In this document: positions 1 to 14,000 of the stretch, in pieces
How the letters are laid out: the number at the start of each line of letters is the position of its first letter
How positions within the stretch are numbered: the first letter of the stretch is position 1
Origin: Whalleya microplaca
Taxonomy: Eukaryota > Ascomycota > Sordariomycetes > Xylariales > Xylariaceae
Assembly (NCBI GenBank): GCA_022497155.1
Contig: MU385712.1
Coordinates: 1-64,000, forward strand
Length of the DNA: 64,000 nt
Reading direction: 5' to 3'
The notes under the pieces: model-generated
The model's input: only the letters and a program-made list of their open reading frames with translations
What the model was told of the DNA's origin: nothing
Databases searched by the model: none
Made by a program: the position numbers and the translations under genes

Positions 1-1267
1 ATTAAAAAAATAAAAAAACCTTTAAGTTTTTTTTAAAGATTTATTATTTTAATAATAAGTAAATTTAATAATAATATAAGTTATTTTTAAATATAGCTAA
101 AAATATTTACTAATTTTTACTGTTTATTTAATAAAATAATTAAAAATTAATTGCTAATAATTTTTAATAGTTTTTTTATTAAATAAAGCTTTTTATAAAA
201 AAATAAATAATTAGCTATTTAAAAATTATTTATAAAGTCGATAATTTTTATAATTATTATAACTTTTTTTCGCGCTTTTTTTTAATGCCTTTTTAGCTAA
301 TATAATTAATAGCTATTATATTTTATTATAAACTAATTCCGTATTTTTAAATACGGCTTTTTTTAAATCTTTTTTAATTTATTATAATAATTATAATATA
401 TATATATATATTTAAAAACTTTAAAGCTAAATAAAAATATATTAAAAATATATATAAATTAAGTAATATAATTAATTATAATTATATTATAAAAAAGCGG
501 GATAATATATTTTATATTATTATTAAATTTACTTATTATTAAAATTTATAATATTTTATATTTAATAATATTATTAAATTAAATAATATATATATAAAAT
601 TATATATATTAAAAAATATATATAAAATTTTATATAATAAAATAAAATTATTAATTTATTTTTATTACGGTATATAATAATTACTAAAAATAAGGCTTTA
701 ATATTATTAGCTATTATATTAAAATTATAAAAAAAAAAAAATCTTTTAAATATATATTAAAAAAATTTATTTAAAAAAATCTTACTAAATTAATTTTAAT
801 AAATAATTAATATATATATAAATTATATATTATAAATAATTTATATAAATTATAACTATTTTAATAATAATAAAAAAATTTATTATTATTTTATATATAT
901 TATATTATAATTTTTATTTTATTTTATAATAATTTATATTTATATTTTTTAATTTAATATATATATAAATTATTATAATAAAAAATAAAATTTTAATATA
1001 AATATTAATTATATATTTATAAATAAATAAAAAAATATTTTTAATTATAAAAATTATTTAAAAAAACTTAAACCAAATATTATATTAAATAATAATTATT
1101 TAATTATTATTAATTAATATATAAAAATATATAATAATAAATAATTTATATATATTTTATTAATATATATTTTTTATAATTATTTATATATATATTATAT
1201 TATTTTATTTATATAATTTTTTTTATAAAAAAGTAAAAATATTTAAATAAATAAATCGAAAAAAAAA

Positions 1268-1520
1268 ATTTTTCCCGGCCCGAAAATTTTTTTTGACAGG
1301 TAGCGGGCGGCCTGGCGGCGTGATCGACAAGGTCGCGTCGCGGCTGGCGGGTGGCTGGCGGAATGGTCGTCGGGAGATATATATCGGGGCCGCGAAAAGT
1401 CGTGTAGCGGGTTCGCGCGTTCGGGCCGCCTTACCTAAAAATAGTCGTCGGGCTATCCCGCCGACCGCGTTATACATCCTAAGCTAAACTAGCCTGCCGA
1501 TTACGTTATATATTTTAAGT
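1268..1520. other. GC-rich island inside the AT-rich block
   Basis: About 250 bp of strongly G+C-rich sequence, with many CG, GGCGG and TCGCG strings, is embedded in DNA that is otherwise nearly pure A/T. Both edges are abrupt. Two short overlapping open frames (64 codons plus, 84 codons minus) exist, but both look like by-products of base composition. It still contains CA and TG dinucleotides, so it escaped RIP. It may be a late insertion or a single-copy fragment. No family was recognised. Confidence 0.6.
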
Positions 1521-2299
1521 TTTATTTAAAAATAATTAATAAATTAATTATAAAATTAATAAATAATTTATTATAAAATTAATTCGGAATAAATAATAAT
1601 TTTAAAAGCTTTTTTTTTTAATTATATTATATTATTTTTTTTATAAATATTATAATTTTTATAAAAATATTTTATAAATACCGATATTTTAAATTAATAA
1701 AATATTTTTAAAAATATTATTAATATATTTTTTTTTAAATATTTTATTAAATATAAATTATAAATATTTTATATTAAAATAATATAAAATAATTTTTAAT
1801 TAAAGATTTAAATATATTTATAAAAATATTATTAACTTTTATTATTAATATTATATTTTAATAACGATATTTTTATATTTAAGTTTTTAAAAAATATTTG
1901 GTTTTTTTAAATTATTACTTTTATTACTCGCATGTAATTTAAGTTTTTTACTATTTTTATATTTTATAATAATTATAAATTCTTATATTTAAAAAATTTT
2001 TTATTTTCCGGGATATTTTATTTATATAATTAAATATATTTTATTTTAATAATTTTTATTTATTTATATTTTTTAAGTTATATATAAAATAATTATTTCT
2101 TTTATAATAATTAAAAATTTTATTTTTTATATTTTTTATTTTATATTTTTTATAATAAGTTTTATTTATATTATAAAAAAACATTAAGTTTAATATTTAA
2201 ACATTTAATATAAAATTTTAATCGGAAATTAAAGCGTATTAATTTTTTTAATTAATATATTTATCGCTTAAAAAGTTTTTTAAAAGTTATAAAATATTT

Positions 2300-3881
2300 T
2301 AAATTTTTATAATTAAATAAAATTATAAATATTAAAGTTATGTTTTATAATTTTACGTCTTATATTTATAAATAATTTATAATTATTAATAGCTTTTTAT
2401 TATAAATTTTATAATTAACTTTTACCGGAATTAAACATTTAAAATAATAAATTATAAGTAATAAAATCTTTTACTTATTATATTATAATAAATACTTTTC
2501 GTAAGTTTATTTTAAATAGTTTATTTTAATTACTGTTTCCCGTTCGGGATTTTATTATATTAAAGCCGGTTTTTTTAAAAACGCTTATTTAAAGTTCTCG
2601 AACGCTAGATTTTCCGAAAGCTTTTATTAAAACGATATCTCTTTTTTTATAAATGCCGATAAAAAAGTAATAAAATCTATATAGTTTTTAATAAAATTCC
2701 GGTAAAAGTTCGCAAATTTTAAAAAATTACAGATTTTTTTAAACGTTTTAAAAAGCTTCCATTTTTTAATTACTTATATTTTAGCCGGATTTATATAAAC
2801 TTTTTTTTTTATTTCAATAATAAATCTTAAATATTTCGTAATAGTTATTACAAATTTATATTTATTTATATTTAAACTTAAGCCTGCTATTTTTAAATAT
2901 TTTAATACTTTTTTTACTTTATCGATATAATTTTTTTATATTTTAAAAAAATAAATTAATATATTATTTATATATATTAAATAAAAAATATTTAAATATT
3001 TTTTTAATATACCGTTTACGTAATGTTAAAACGTTATAAAAATATTTATTAGGCTAAAAAAAGTTATAAATTACTCGAATAGTTTAAAGCGGATATAAAA
3101 AGCCGTTTTTATTTATTTCCTTTTTTAATTTTAATTTTATAAAAAGCCAACTTAATATTTACCTTAAAAAATTATTTTATTCCCGAAAGAGTTTTAAACA
3201 TTTTCTATATAAATAAAAACGGGTATTAATTCCGCTAAATAATATTATTTAATATTTTATAATTATAATAAAAACGGAATCCGTTATTTAATTTCCGGAT
3301 AAAAAATATATAAGCTTTTATAAGCGAGCTATTTATATAAATATTGTTATGGGGCTAGTGTGCCGTGGCATATATATATCGCTTGTCTTTTTCTTTTACT
3401 TTCAGACAGAATATATACAGCTCGGACGGCCTTGTCGCCGATAATAAACACATCTCTCCTTTCGATTAATCGCCGTTATAAGTAACTCTTTTATTTTATC
3501 GCCTTGATTACTTCCGATCAGTTAAGCCATAAAGTGGCACCTCCTTTACCCCGACACCCTATTTTAAGACAATATACCTTTTATTTAATAGCTTAGTTAA
3601 TATTTTTTATAACGCTAATAATTTTTTCCGGAATATATTATATAATAGCCCCTAAAAAGTAAATAACTTTTTGCTTATTTTATTACGATTTACGTTAATT
3701 TTATAATCGGCTTTTAGGCGATATAGCAAAAGATTTTTACTTTTTTTTTTCTTAAATAACTATTTCTAACTTTTTAATTAAAAAGGGAAATTTTCTCAAA
3801 CGTTAGTTTTTTTTTAAACGCTAAAGCCTTATTAATATCCGTTAATATAATAATAAATATAGCTGTTTATTAAGTTATTAT
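2300..3881 (-). mobile_element. Ty3/Gypsy retrotransposon pol relic (RT-RNase H), RIP-degraded
   Basis: Minus-strand translation, read through many stops, follows the order of a Gypsy pol. An upstream part resembles the region before the RT fingers (about 3,880-3,575). Next comes a stretch like KTAFYIRFKLFE, then HYVNGILKKYLNIFYLIYIN followed by NILIYF (degenerate YxDD box near 2,950-2,980). After that are GLSLNINKYKF and FLKFANFYRNFIKNY (thumb/connection). A trace of the segment leading into RNase H lies at about 2,640-2,550. The D-to-N changes and in-frame TAA/TAG fit C-to-T mutation. The relic is split by a later solo LTR at 3,345-3,571. It is certainly non-functional. The limits are approximate, and integrase was not recognised. 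Confidence 0.75.
3345..3571 (-). repeat. Solo LTR, family 1
   Basis: A 227-bp sequence running TGTTATGGGGC...TTTTAAGACA. It is the reverse complement of the copies at 7,814-8,040 and 19,078-19,307 and is the least mutated of the three. It has a TATATATA stretch near one end and an ATAATAAACA stretch mid-way, as expected of promoter and processing signals in an LTR read on this orientation. The flanks match by 4 bp (atat), or 5 bp (aatat) if the last base is counted as target. It interrupts the Gypsy pol relic, so it inserted later. Confidence 0.8.
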
Positions 3882-4091
3882 TGTCACGTGTTACAAGGAT
3901 TAAGGTGGCTTGGCGACCTAATTCCTGTGTATTTTATGTAATCCTAAAATGGAGGAAAAAAGGAAGGAATCTAAGCTAAAAAGGTCGGCCGAGAAATTTA
4001 CCATACATGTCAGGTGTAAGGCTTAAGCTGTGATTACGTAATGCGCACAGACCACACCTTAAATCCCGTACCTAATCCCTATGCCATAACA
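3882..4091 (+). repeat. Solo LTR, family 2, with 5-bp target duplication
   Basis: A 210-bp sequence that starts TGTCACGTGTTACAAGG and ends TATGCCATAACA. It is bounded on both sides by attat (3,877-3,881 and 4,092-4,096). A second, more mutated copy lies inverted at 34,802-35,009. The TG...CA ends plus a perfect 5-bp duplication support a solo LTR left by recombination between the two LTRs of a retrotransposon. No internal sequence remains here. Confidence 0.85.
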
Positions 4092-4891
4092 ATTATTTAT
4101 TTTTTTAGCTTTTTTTATTTCTTTTATAAAATATATCGTATTAATATAAAGTGTCTCCCGAGCTTTACGGACTTTTATAATTTTTAAAAAGTGTTTTTTT
4201 TTTATATTTTTAAGTTTCCGGCAACTTTTATATATAATATATATTTATATATTACGTATATTATTTAGTTATATTTTATATGGGGCTTTTTTAATATTAT
4301 AAAATAATTTAATTTTAATATAATATATATAAATATTTTTAACTTATATCTATTAAAATTAGCTTTTATATAAATTATCTCGCAAATTATACCCGAAACG
4401 TTTAATCCTTTTTTATATATAGCTTTTTTTATTATTTTTTCCCGGATAAATATACGCAATAATTTTAAACGTTTTATTATTTTTTCGTTAATAATAATAT
4501 AATATTTATATTTTAAATTTATAAAAATTTTTATATATAATTATTAATTTAAATATATATCGATTATAAAAAATTTCCCGTTTATAAACTATTCGGTTAT
4601 ATTAATTTTTTTTGCTATTATATTAAACTTTTAAGCGCGATTTTATTTAAAAACTATTCGTTTTCTTATTTTTTTAGTATTTTTTCGGCCTTATCTTTTT
4701 TTAATTTATAGCCTATTATTACGTTAACCTTAATACGGGTAAATAATTTTATAAAACGATAGGCATACTTTTTAAACAGGTAGCTTTTTTTTTTTATCGT
4801 AAATATTTTCCGCGTTTTATTTAAGCGTTTCGTTTTTTGTTTATTACTTATTTAGCCCGCTAGTTTTTTATTAACGTAATTATACCGGTTA

Positions 4892-6212
4892 TTAATATAT
4901 CGCTTTTATAATTAATTTTAAAGCAATTAGGGATAAAAAGTAATAAGCCCGGAAAGGGTAATTTATTTGGCGCAGTTCCGTTTTTTAAGCTATTTTTGCT
5001 ATAATAAAATAGCGACTTTTTAAGTCGGGCTATAATACTTATTACTTAATAAATCTAGTTTTAGTAAATATTTAATAGCGCTACTAAAACTAACGCGTTT
5101 TTAAGTTTATCGTTAATCGCTTTCTCGATAAATATAAGTTTCGCTTTATTATTTTATATATTACCCCCTATTTTTATTAATAGTTACTCGAAATTAATAT
5201 AAAAAGATATAAAAGTTTAATTAACGGACTAATAGCATTTATATAATTTACCTCCCGCTTTAATAACTTTATTATAGTTTTTATAAATATTCGATAAATA
5301 TTAAAAAAAAATATTAAATTATATATCTTATTAGGTTTTTTTATAATATAATATAACTTTATTACGCGTTATATATTATTTTCGAGCCGCTTGTAAATAT
5401 TATACTACTTATTCCAGTCCCTTTTTATAAATTCCGTATTTTTTTAAAACTTATACTTTATTAATATTTCTTATACGAGATAGCGGTTACGTTTGCCCCT
5501 AAACTTCTCGGGCTATAATAATAGCTTACGTTTAAATACCGGAGCTATAGTAATTACTAAAGCAGGTATTAAAAATATTTAAAGGTTTTTTAGCTAAGGG
5601 TTTTTTAATTAAAGATTTATACCTATTTAAGCTAATTATCTTTAGGATTTTTAAAAATCCCGAAAGTTTTATATAAAAGCATTTTTTATTATATTTACAT
5701 TTTATATAATTAATAGGTTAAAATTCTTCCGTAACTATATTTTTAAAACTGCCTAACGTTATAATAATTCGTCCTATTGTTTTTTTAGTTTTTATTTATA
5801 AGCCGCTCGTTTTAATTATTATTTTTCCGAATTATTTTTTAATACCGCTTTTAATATTATATATATTTACTCGAAACGGGTATAAATCTAATAGACCTAA
5901 ATATTTAATACTTTCGCGTATTTCGCTAACGGTATCTCCGGATTATTAAAGGGCTATTTTAAAGCTTCTCCTAATATTTTAATCTATTTTAATACAATTC
6001 GGGAGTTAGTAAGTTAGAAAATATATAAAAAGCCGTTACGCTAAAATGTAATTTTATAATACTAAAATAAATGTTTATTTTCTAACTAAAAAAAAAAGAA
6101 AATTAAAAAGATATATCGGCATAGCTCGAAAGTATTTATACTAGCTTTTAAAAGTTATGCTATTATATCGGCTTATAATTGCCGATATTCTCTATTATAG
6201 CACAGCCCATTA
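4892..6212. repeat. Long direct repeat, copy 1 (unidentified element)
   Basis: The stretch from a TTAATATATCGC start to the CACAGCCCATTAC end recurs in the same orientation at 19,362-20,982, with differences that are largely C/T and G/A. Shared landmarks are AATAAGCCCGGAAA, TCGGGCTATAATA, GCGTATTT and ACGGTATCTCCGG. The family was not recognised: translation shows only fragments broken by stops. This copy lacks the 320-bp insertion present in copy 2 and so shows the uninterrupted state. Confidence 0.7.
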
Positions 6213-7813
6213 CATTTAATTTTTATAAAAGCTAATATAATTATATACTAAATATAAAATAACGCGCGTTATTAGCTTTTAAATTATAAAACTAAATATA
6301 CCGAAAGAAATATATAACCGGTTTTATATTAAGGTTATTTATTGCGTAAAAAATAATCCCCTGCTTTTTTAAAAAAACAAAAATATATAACCTCCCTTTA
6401 TAATTAGTAAAAAAAGAAAGGAAAAAATAAAATAACAAATAAAGGAAATTATTTAAATAATTATTAAGCAGAAAAAATAAAGGAAAACTAAATAAATATT
6501 AATAAAATAAATAAGTTATATAGCTTTAATATAAAAACCGCTCGAAAACCTAAGAAATACCGAAATAATAAACCGTTTTAAAAAAAATTATAGCGATATA
6601 AAAATAAATAATAAGCTTAAAAAAATTAATATAAAAAAAAGGGCGAAAGCTACGCTCGCGCGGCTTTCGCAAAATTAATAAAATACTAGTAAAATATAAA
6701 AACGAAAAGATATAAATAAAATAAAAACATATTACGGGAGATTATAAATCTTTTATTATTATAAATAACGCGAACGTTATTCCTAAATAAGTAATAAATA
6801 ATTATTTTTATTTATATAATTTTTTTAATAAATTAATAATTAAAACTATTATAAAACCGACCGAAAAATATAATAAATTTAACTAAACGGCATATTTATA
6901 TTAGCTAGGAACTAATAGTTTAACTTATTTTTTTTATTATTTTTTTTTCTTTATTTATATTTATCGCTTCCTTTTTTACTTTTACGGGAAAAAATTTAAA
7001 AAAGCGGCTATAATTATAACAAAAATTATTAACGGAAGTAAAGAAAACGCGCGGGCAAAAATTACGCGAATAAAGGCCCGAGCGAAAAATTTATAATAAT
7101 AATAAAAGCGGGCGGGACAAGCTAAAAAGAAAAACCGGAGGCGGAAATACGCATATAAGCCGTAAGCGCGGTATTATTTATTATAAAACATATAATAACT
7201 ATAATATTACTAATATTATTAGCGATATATTTAAGCGGGCAAGCGACTTTTTTAAATATAGTTATAAATTATTTTTATATAACGTATAAACTAAAAAAAA
7301 TTACAAAAAAATAAAATAAAAACTTATATATTACTTTTATTATTATTAAACCCCGGCCCGGCTTAAAATTATAACGCCTACTTTAATACGCTCGAAATAT
7401 ATAATAGCGTTAATAACGCGTTACACGCGTATTTCGGCCGACTTTTAGGCAGTAATAAAAACTAAATAAAAAAAATAAGTAATAAAAACACTATAAAAAA
7501 ACGCAAGAAAACAATTTACTAAAGTTCGAGCTATTATAAGCTCGATAAATTTTTATTAAAATAATAACGAAAAAGCAAACTTTAATACTTATAAGCAGTT
7601 ACGAAATAAGGTTAAAAAATAATACTCGAATAAAAAAAACAAGAAATAATTTATAATAAAATAATTATAACCTTTGATATATTTTATATACTGTATATTA
7701 TAAATAGGTAAATATAATTAATATTATATTTAAAATATTTTAATATATAAAAAAAAAAAAGAAATTTATAAGTTTAATCGGAATAAAAAGCGGAAGGGTT
7801 TTTAGTTATATAG
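6213..7813. repeat. RIP-eroded sequence, unclassified
   Basis: A/T-rich sequence with scattered higher-GC strings and no readable gene. A stem-loop GCGAAAGC...GCTTTCGC occurs near 6,640-6,670. Nothing allows assignment to a transposon family. The last bases (atag) form one side of the possible target duplication of the LTR element that begins at 7,814. Confidence 0.5.
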
Positions 7814-8040
7814 TGTCTTAGGATAGGGTATCGGGGTAAAGGAGGTGCCACTTTATGGCTTAACTGATCGGAAGTAATTAAGGCGATAAAATAAAAGAGT
7901 CACTTATAACAGCGATTAATCGAAAAAAGAGATATATTTATTATCGGCGATAAGGCTGTCTGAGCTATATATATTTTATCTAAAAGTAAAAAAAAAAAAC
8001 AAGCGATATATATATATTATAGTATACTAGCCCTATAATA
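7814..8040 (+). repeat. LTR, family 1, left copy
   Basis: A 227-bp sequence, TGTCTTAGGATAGGG... to ...AGCCCTATAATA, matching 3,345-3,571 reversed and 19,078-19,307 directly. It is preceded by atag, and atag also follows the right copy at 19,307. It therefore probably forms the left end of one degraded LTR retrotransposon about 11.5 kb long. Promoter-like and processing-like signals read better on the minus strand, so the element probably runs right to left. An AGGAAAGA purine tract on the minus strand abuts this copy, as a polypurine tract would. Confidence 0.7.
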
Positions 8041-11000
8041 TCTTTCCTAGATTTTGTTATAAATATTTTTATTATAAAAAAATCTAATTAATTAATACAA
8101 ACGTAAAAAATATTTACCTTATTTATTTTTTAAAAGCTTTCGCTTTAAACTTAACTGCCCTTTTTTTTTTATTTAGTTTTATATATTTTTTAATAAACTT
8201 ACGTCGTCTTATATGTTTTAATTAATTAGGCTTAGTAGAAAAAAAAGTTCTCTATCGATTAATAGTAGCTATACGTTTTTTATAATTTACCTAACTATTT
8301 TATCCTATAAGAAAAATAGGCTATAGTCGTTTTTCTAGCGTAATAAACTTATTTCTTATCTATTTATATAAAATATAAGCTTTTTTATTTCGATAAGTAG
8401 CTTTTTATCGTTCTCTTAAAAAAAGTTAATGTTAATCGAGATTTAAGAGACTTATATAAGCTTTATATAGTTTAAGCTAACGTCGGGATATCTTTTTTGT
8501 TTAAAATAAGCTAGAAGTAAAAATAAGCTTAAGTTTGGGTTCTTATTTTAATTTATTAAAGCTATCGGGTTAATTAATAACCTTATAAATTACTATTTAT
8601 TTTATTTTTATAATTCAGTTTTTTATTTCTTGTTTTTTGTTAATAAAATAAAGATTTTTATAAAAGCGAAAAAATATAATAGGGAAGCAAAAAAAGCGAA
8701 AAATCAAATAAGCTATTTAAAAGCTGTAATTAAACCTATCCTGTTATTATACCGTTTAAACAAATCTAATATAAATAAAAACTATATTATTTTATTAAAC
8801 CTAAACCTAATGTAATCGATTAAAAATAGCCCAAGTTTTCTTTTTATTACAAATATTTATAAAGTTAAATAAAAAAGTAATATAAGTTTTTACTAATATA
8901 ATAATTAAAAAAAAGTAAGGATTGCCTTTCTTTTTAACGTTAGTAGCTATAAAGTCGCGTAAATATATAAATGCCGTTAATATAAGAAACCGGGGGTTAT
9001 TTAAAACAATCCGAAAAAAAAATTAGTTGTTAATTTAGGTAATTTTTTAATTAAGTTTTATAGTAGTCCTAAAATAAACCTCCGTTTTAATAAATCCTTC
9101 CTTAAAAATAGCAATACTTATTTAAATTATAGCAGCCATAAAAGTAATATCGTAATATTAACGCCTATAATAAATAAAAAAAGCATTATATAAATTTAAT
9201 ACTCCATTTACTTTTTATTTATTTTTATTATAACTAGAAGGGGCGTTTCGATTAGAAGTAATTTTAAGTACTTTATCGCTTTTAACTAATAAAAAATTTA
9301 TTTCTAAGAAATCGATAATTTATTTAATTTCTTACCTTAAATACTATAGCCTATTTTTAGTCTAAAATTTAAATCCGTATATCTTAATAAAAAGGCCGCA
9401 AAATTAATTAATAATACAGAAATTAATATTAGCTGCTATAACGAACGTACCAAAATCTAAAAAAAAAAGCTACTTTTATAAAAACAAATTAATAAGTAAG
9501 ATTATTCTAGCCTTATATTCAGGGTTAAAATTAGCCGCAAACTTAATTTCAGCCTTATTTTTAAATGCAGCCTTAAACTTATTATTAGCTTTTAAAATAG
9601 GCTTAAAGTTTTTACAAGCCGCTTAATTAACTTTCTTATTTTTGTTCCAATTTTTATACCTATTTTTCCTTTTTTTAGGTAATTTTTTAAACTATAATAG
9701 CTATAATAACATTTTAATATATAAAAAATAAAATTTAAGGTATAATATTATAGCGATAAGTTAATATAAAACTATAAAAAAACTAAACTAATTAATTAAA
9801 AACAATAAAAAATAAAAAAAAAAGTTAACAAATAATTAGGTAAAAATTATTAATAAATTAATATAAAAAAAACTTTTCTACGCTAGGTTTTAATTTATAA
9901 CAAATAAAAGTAAATTAAAAAGTCCTTCCTATTTCTAATTAGTTATTTAAATTTATAATAAGCTAAATATTAAATATAATAAAATATTTAAATCGTTATT
10001 ACTAATTTTAAAAGTCGGCTTACTCGATTTAGCCTTAATACACTTTTTAAGCTACTTATTATACCCTTTATTTATTTTATCTTTATATTTTATACCCTTT
10101 TTTTCTTTTAATAATTATTAACTTAATTATTTATCCTTTATTTTTACTTTATAATATTTACTTAATTAATTATTTGCAATTATATTATAAAACTTATTAT
10201 TATATAAAAAACAGAAAAGAAAAAAAAAACTCCTTTTATTAGGCCTTTACGTAAGTCGTTTATTCCCTTTTTTTCTATAAAGGGTCTTATATTTAAAAGT
10301 TAAATCCCTTATTGTAATAACGTTAATCGAAAATTAAGTAACTTTAAACGTTTTTATCGGGTTATAATAGTTTGTTAAAATCTAATAAATATTTAAAATA
10401 AAACGCGTATTAGTAATCCTTCTTTTAAAACTCGTAAAACAAATATTAAACCCCCGCTATTTAATCGAGTTAAATCTTATTAAAATAACCCTAATTTCTG
10501 TAATCTTTTTTCTCGACTTTTTTATCCCGCTTTATTTTATTATCGCTTCCTTTTTAAAATAAGTAAATTAGCTATATAAATAGCTAAAAACTTTTATTAT
10601 TTCTTTTCTCCTATCGATTTATACCTTAATATTAAGCTCCTTTTATATCCTAAATCTATCGTTTTTAAGTAATCGAAAACTTTTAACTCGATAGTAAAAA
10701 ATATTAATTATATCCCTAATTCCTATTTTAGCATTAAACTTAGTCGCCTTAATTTAAAAATTAATAAAAATAAGCTGCTTTAATTCTGGAAAAATAATAT
10801 AAGCCGCTACTTTTTAAAAGCTAATATAACAAATAAGTTTATCCGAATAAGTTTTTTCCTTATTTAACGTATATAATTTCTGCTAATTAATATAAAATAA
10901 TTCGACTAATAAAAATTAAACTCTTTAATAGTTTTAAAGAAAGTCGGTATTATATTTAGGAATTTATAATTTCGAAATTCTATCGTAAAAATTAAATATA

Positions 11001-14000
11001 AAAGCCTGCCCTAAAATATATTAAATACTTTAAAATAACAAAATACTCTCTTAATTAATAACACCTTTTTTTTATCGAAATCTATAAAACTAACTTTATT
11101 AATAACTTAATATTTCGCTTAATTAAAAATTGCTATATATAATTTGGAGTTTTTATTTAAAAATATAATACCTATAATAAAGTTTTTTGCCGGCTTTATA
11201 AAAATTAGTTTATTAGTTTTAAAAATAAACGTTATAATAAGATATAGCTATTTTATAAATATCGATTAATAAAAGGCTAATTCGGAAGTTCGTATAAAAA
11301 TTATATAGTCGGTATTTAAGCAAATAAATATTCGTTCCGGAATAAAAAATATGCGCATTTATAAACTTGCCGATCGAAAGATCCTTTTTTTAATAGCGAT
11401 ATTAATTACGACAATTTTATTTTAATAAATTGTTTTATAAATAATATATATCTAGGCTAAATTATTAGGGAAATCTGTCCTTTTTTACCGAAATTGTAAG
11501 CGGCTTTATTTATAGCTCGCAATAATTTCTTTCGTTTAATTAATTAGTTATATATTAAAGTTTATAATTATATTTTTTAATTTAAGCTTCTTTTTTTTTA
11601 TTACTTTTTTATATCTGCCGTAACTTTATAAAACCTTATTTCTATAAAATATTAATTTATATAAAACGTAAAAAAAAAAAATAATCCAATCTATTAGTAC
11701 TATTTCTCTAATACTCGATTATAAGTTTCTCGCTCCGCTAATAGTATTCTAAATAGTCTAATTTTAATTATTCCTTTAAATATTTTATTTTTTATAATCT
11801 TTTAATCTTTATTAGGCTTAACTTTTTTAGTTTAGCTATAAGTTACCGGGCTTTTTTATATATTTTTATTTTAATATAGCGTATTATTGTCTGCTAATTT
11901 AAAGCTTTTTTAATTATCCCTTATTTTATTATAGCTACCTAACTAATAGTTATTATAAAGTTCGCTAGGTTTTTAGTACCTTTTTATGTCTCGAATAAAT
12001 CCTTTTAGTCGATTAGAAAAAAATATTCCTTATAATATTACCCCGTTTAATTTTTTAAAGAAAAACCTGTTTTATTTTTATTTTTTCGTAATTTAATAAA
12101 GCCTTATTTACTTATATTTTAGTTTTTTGCTTTTAAATATATCGATATCTTATATTATATTATAAAATAAAACTAGGCTGCCTTATTTTAATAGTTTTAA
12201 CCGTCTTTTTAATAGGTATTATCGATTATTTCGTTCCGCCGCTTTTTTTCGTTTTTTTATTAAAATTTATGCCACTTTCGCGATATCCTCGTTTTATCGT
12301 TTAAACATCCTTACTTTTTTAGTAATAAGATCTTCTTTATTACAGATATCCGACTAATTAAAAACCCGCTAAAATAGTAAAACTATTTCGATTAATATAA
12401 TAAATTTTTTACTATAAATTAATTCGTATAATATAAACCTATATTTTTATATAAACGTTTAATTAGCCTAAAATATAGCTTTAAACTTTTTAATTTATAA
12501 TTTGCTAATTTTTCCTGTTATATATATAAAGGATTTTATAATCGGTCGATAGCTTATTTTTATTTATTTTTATATCTAAGAGTAATATATAGGTCCGATT
12601 TATATTTTAATACCTAGTTATATAGCACTTTTAGCTACCTTTACCTTATTTTTTAAGCCTTTATTACATTTAATTATTATAGGGACACTATAATTAGTAT
12701 AGATATAGTCCTAAAAGAATTTTTATATTTTAATTACTATAGCATTTTTTAGTGCCTTAGCTTTAGGCTACCTTAATAGCTTATTTTTTGTTTTAATAAT
12801 AGCTAAATATTTATTATTGTTCGGGAAAAACTAAACATTAATAATCCAAATAGTTAATAACTATTTTAGCGTTAAAAAAAGTCTTTAATCTCTAAATTGT
12901 CTATCTGTAAAAAGCTGGCATTTTAAGCAATATTTAACGGCAGTTTAAATTTTCTAATATATCTTTTTCTAGTAGTAAAATTTAATTATTTTATTATAGG
13001 TTAATTCACGTTTTCGATATATTTTAATTTTCGAGTAATAATTTTTAATAATACGCTTTCGTTAATTAATATTATTAACGACACGCCGTTAGCTATATTT
13101 CTTATAAGGTTTCCGCTATAAAATTTCTTTTTAGATTATATATTTAATAGCTTTATTCCGGAAGCTTATTTTTGTACGATATTATCTTATTATATTAGAA
13201 CTTTTTAGTCGATTAGGTAGCTTTAGGGTATTAAAGTATATTACGATCTTTTAAAAAGCCTTAAACCAGTTTTTTAGCGGGTATAAAATAACAGGTAATA
13301 AAAAGAATTCCGGTATTTCTTATATTAGTTTATTTAATCGAGATATTTTTACTATAAAGATATTAAACTAGATATTAATAAAATTATTAATTTTTCCTTT
13401 CTATTAATTATTTAGTTTATCGGACGGCTTTAATAGTTTGCGTAATAAATTATCCGTTATTTAATATTGTTTTTTAAAGATATATTTTATTTCGAAATTA
13501 AATATTTTAATAAAAGCTATTTATTAGGTTAATATTACGCTAAATAAATTAGAAAATCTATTATTTAATTAAGCAATTAAAACTTTAATATTAGTTTCGA
13601 GAATAAATCTCGTGCTGTAAAAGTAATTTCGTAATTGTCGAAAAAACTTAACTACTTTAAAACATTTTTATTTTGTAATATCGTAATTAAGTTTTAGCTT
13701 TTTTTATATACTAGATTTAAATCTCGCAAATTAAACGTATCTATTAATTTCTTATTCTAATATATACCTTTATTTAATATTTAATATATTAATTTTAAGC
13801 TAAATAATATATCCGTTTATATAATCGAGCGTAATTAAATAAGGTATATTAATTAACGCTATTTTAAATTTGTTTATAGCTTGCTATTACTTTATTTCCT
13901 ATTTCTAATTTACGTTTTTCCGGAAAAATTTTATTAGTAATAAAGTAATTAACGCATAATATATAATTTATATATAATAATAAACTATAACTTTTAGGAA

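Noticed and set aside
1223..1487. Overlapping 84- and 64-codon frames in the GC-rich island
   Set aside because: G/C-rich sequence lowers stop frequency on all frames; products are Arg/Gly/Pro/Ala-biased and have no domain.
8630..8815. 61-codon frame in the AT-rich block
   Set aside because: Lys/Asn/Ile/Leu-only composition is expected from RIP-eroded DNA; no homology-like pattern.
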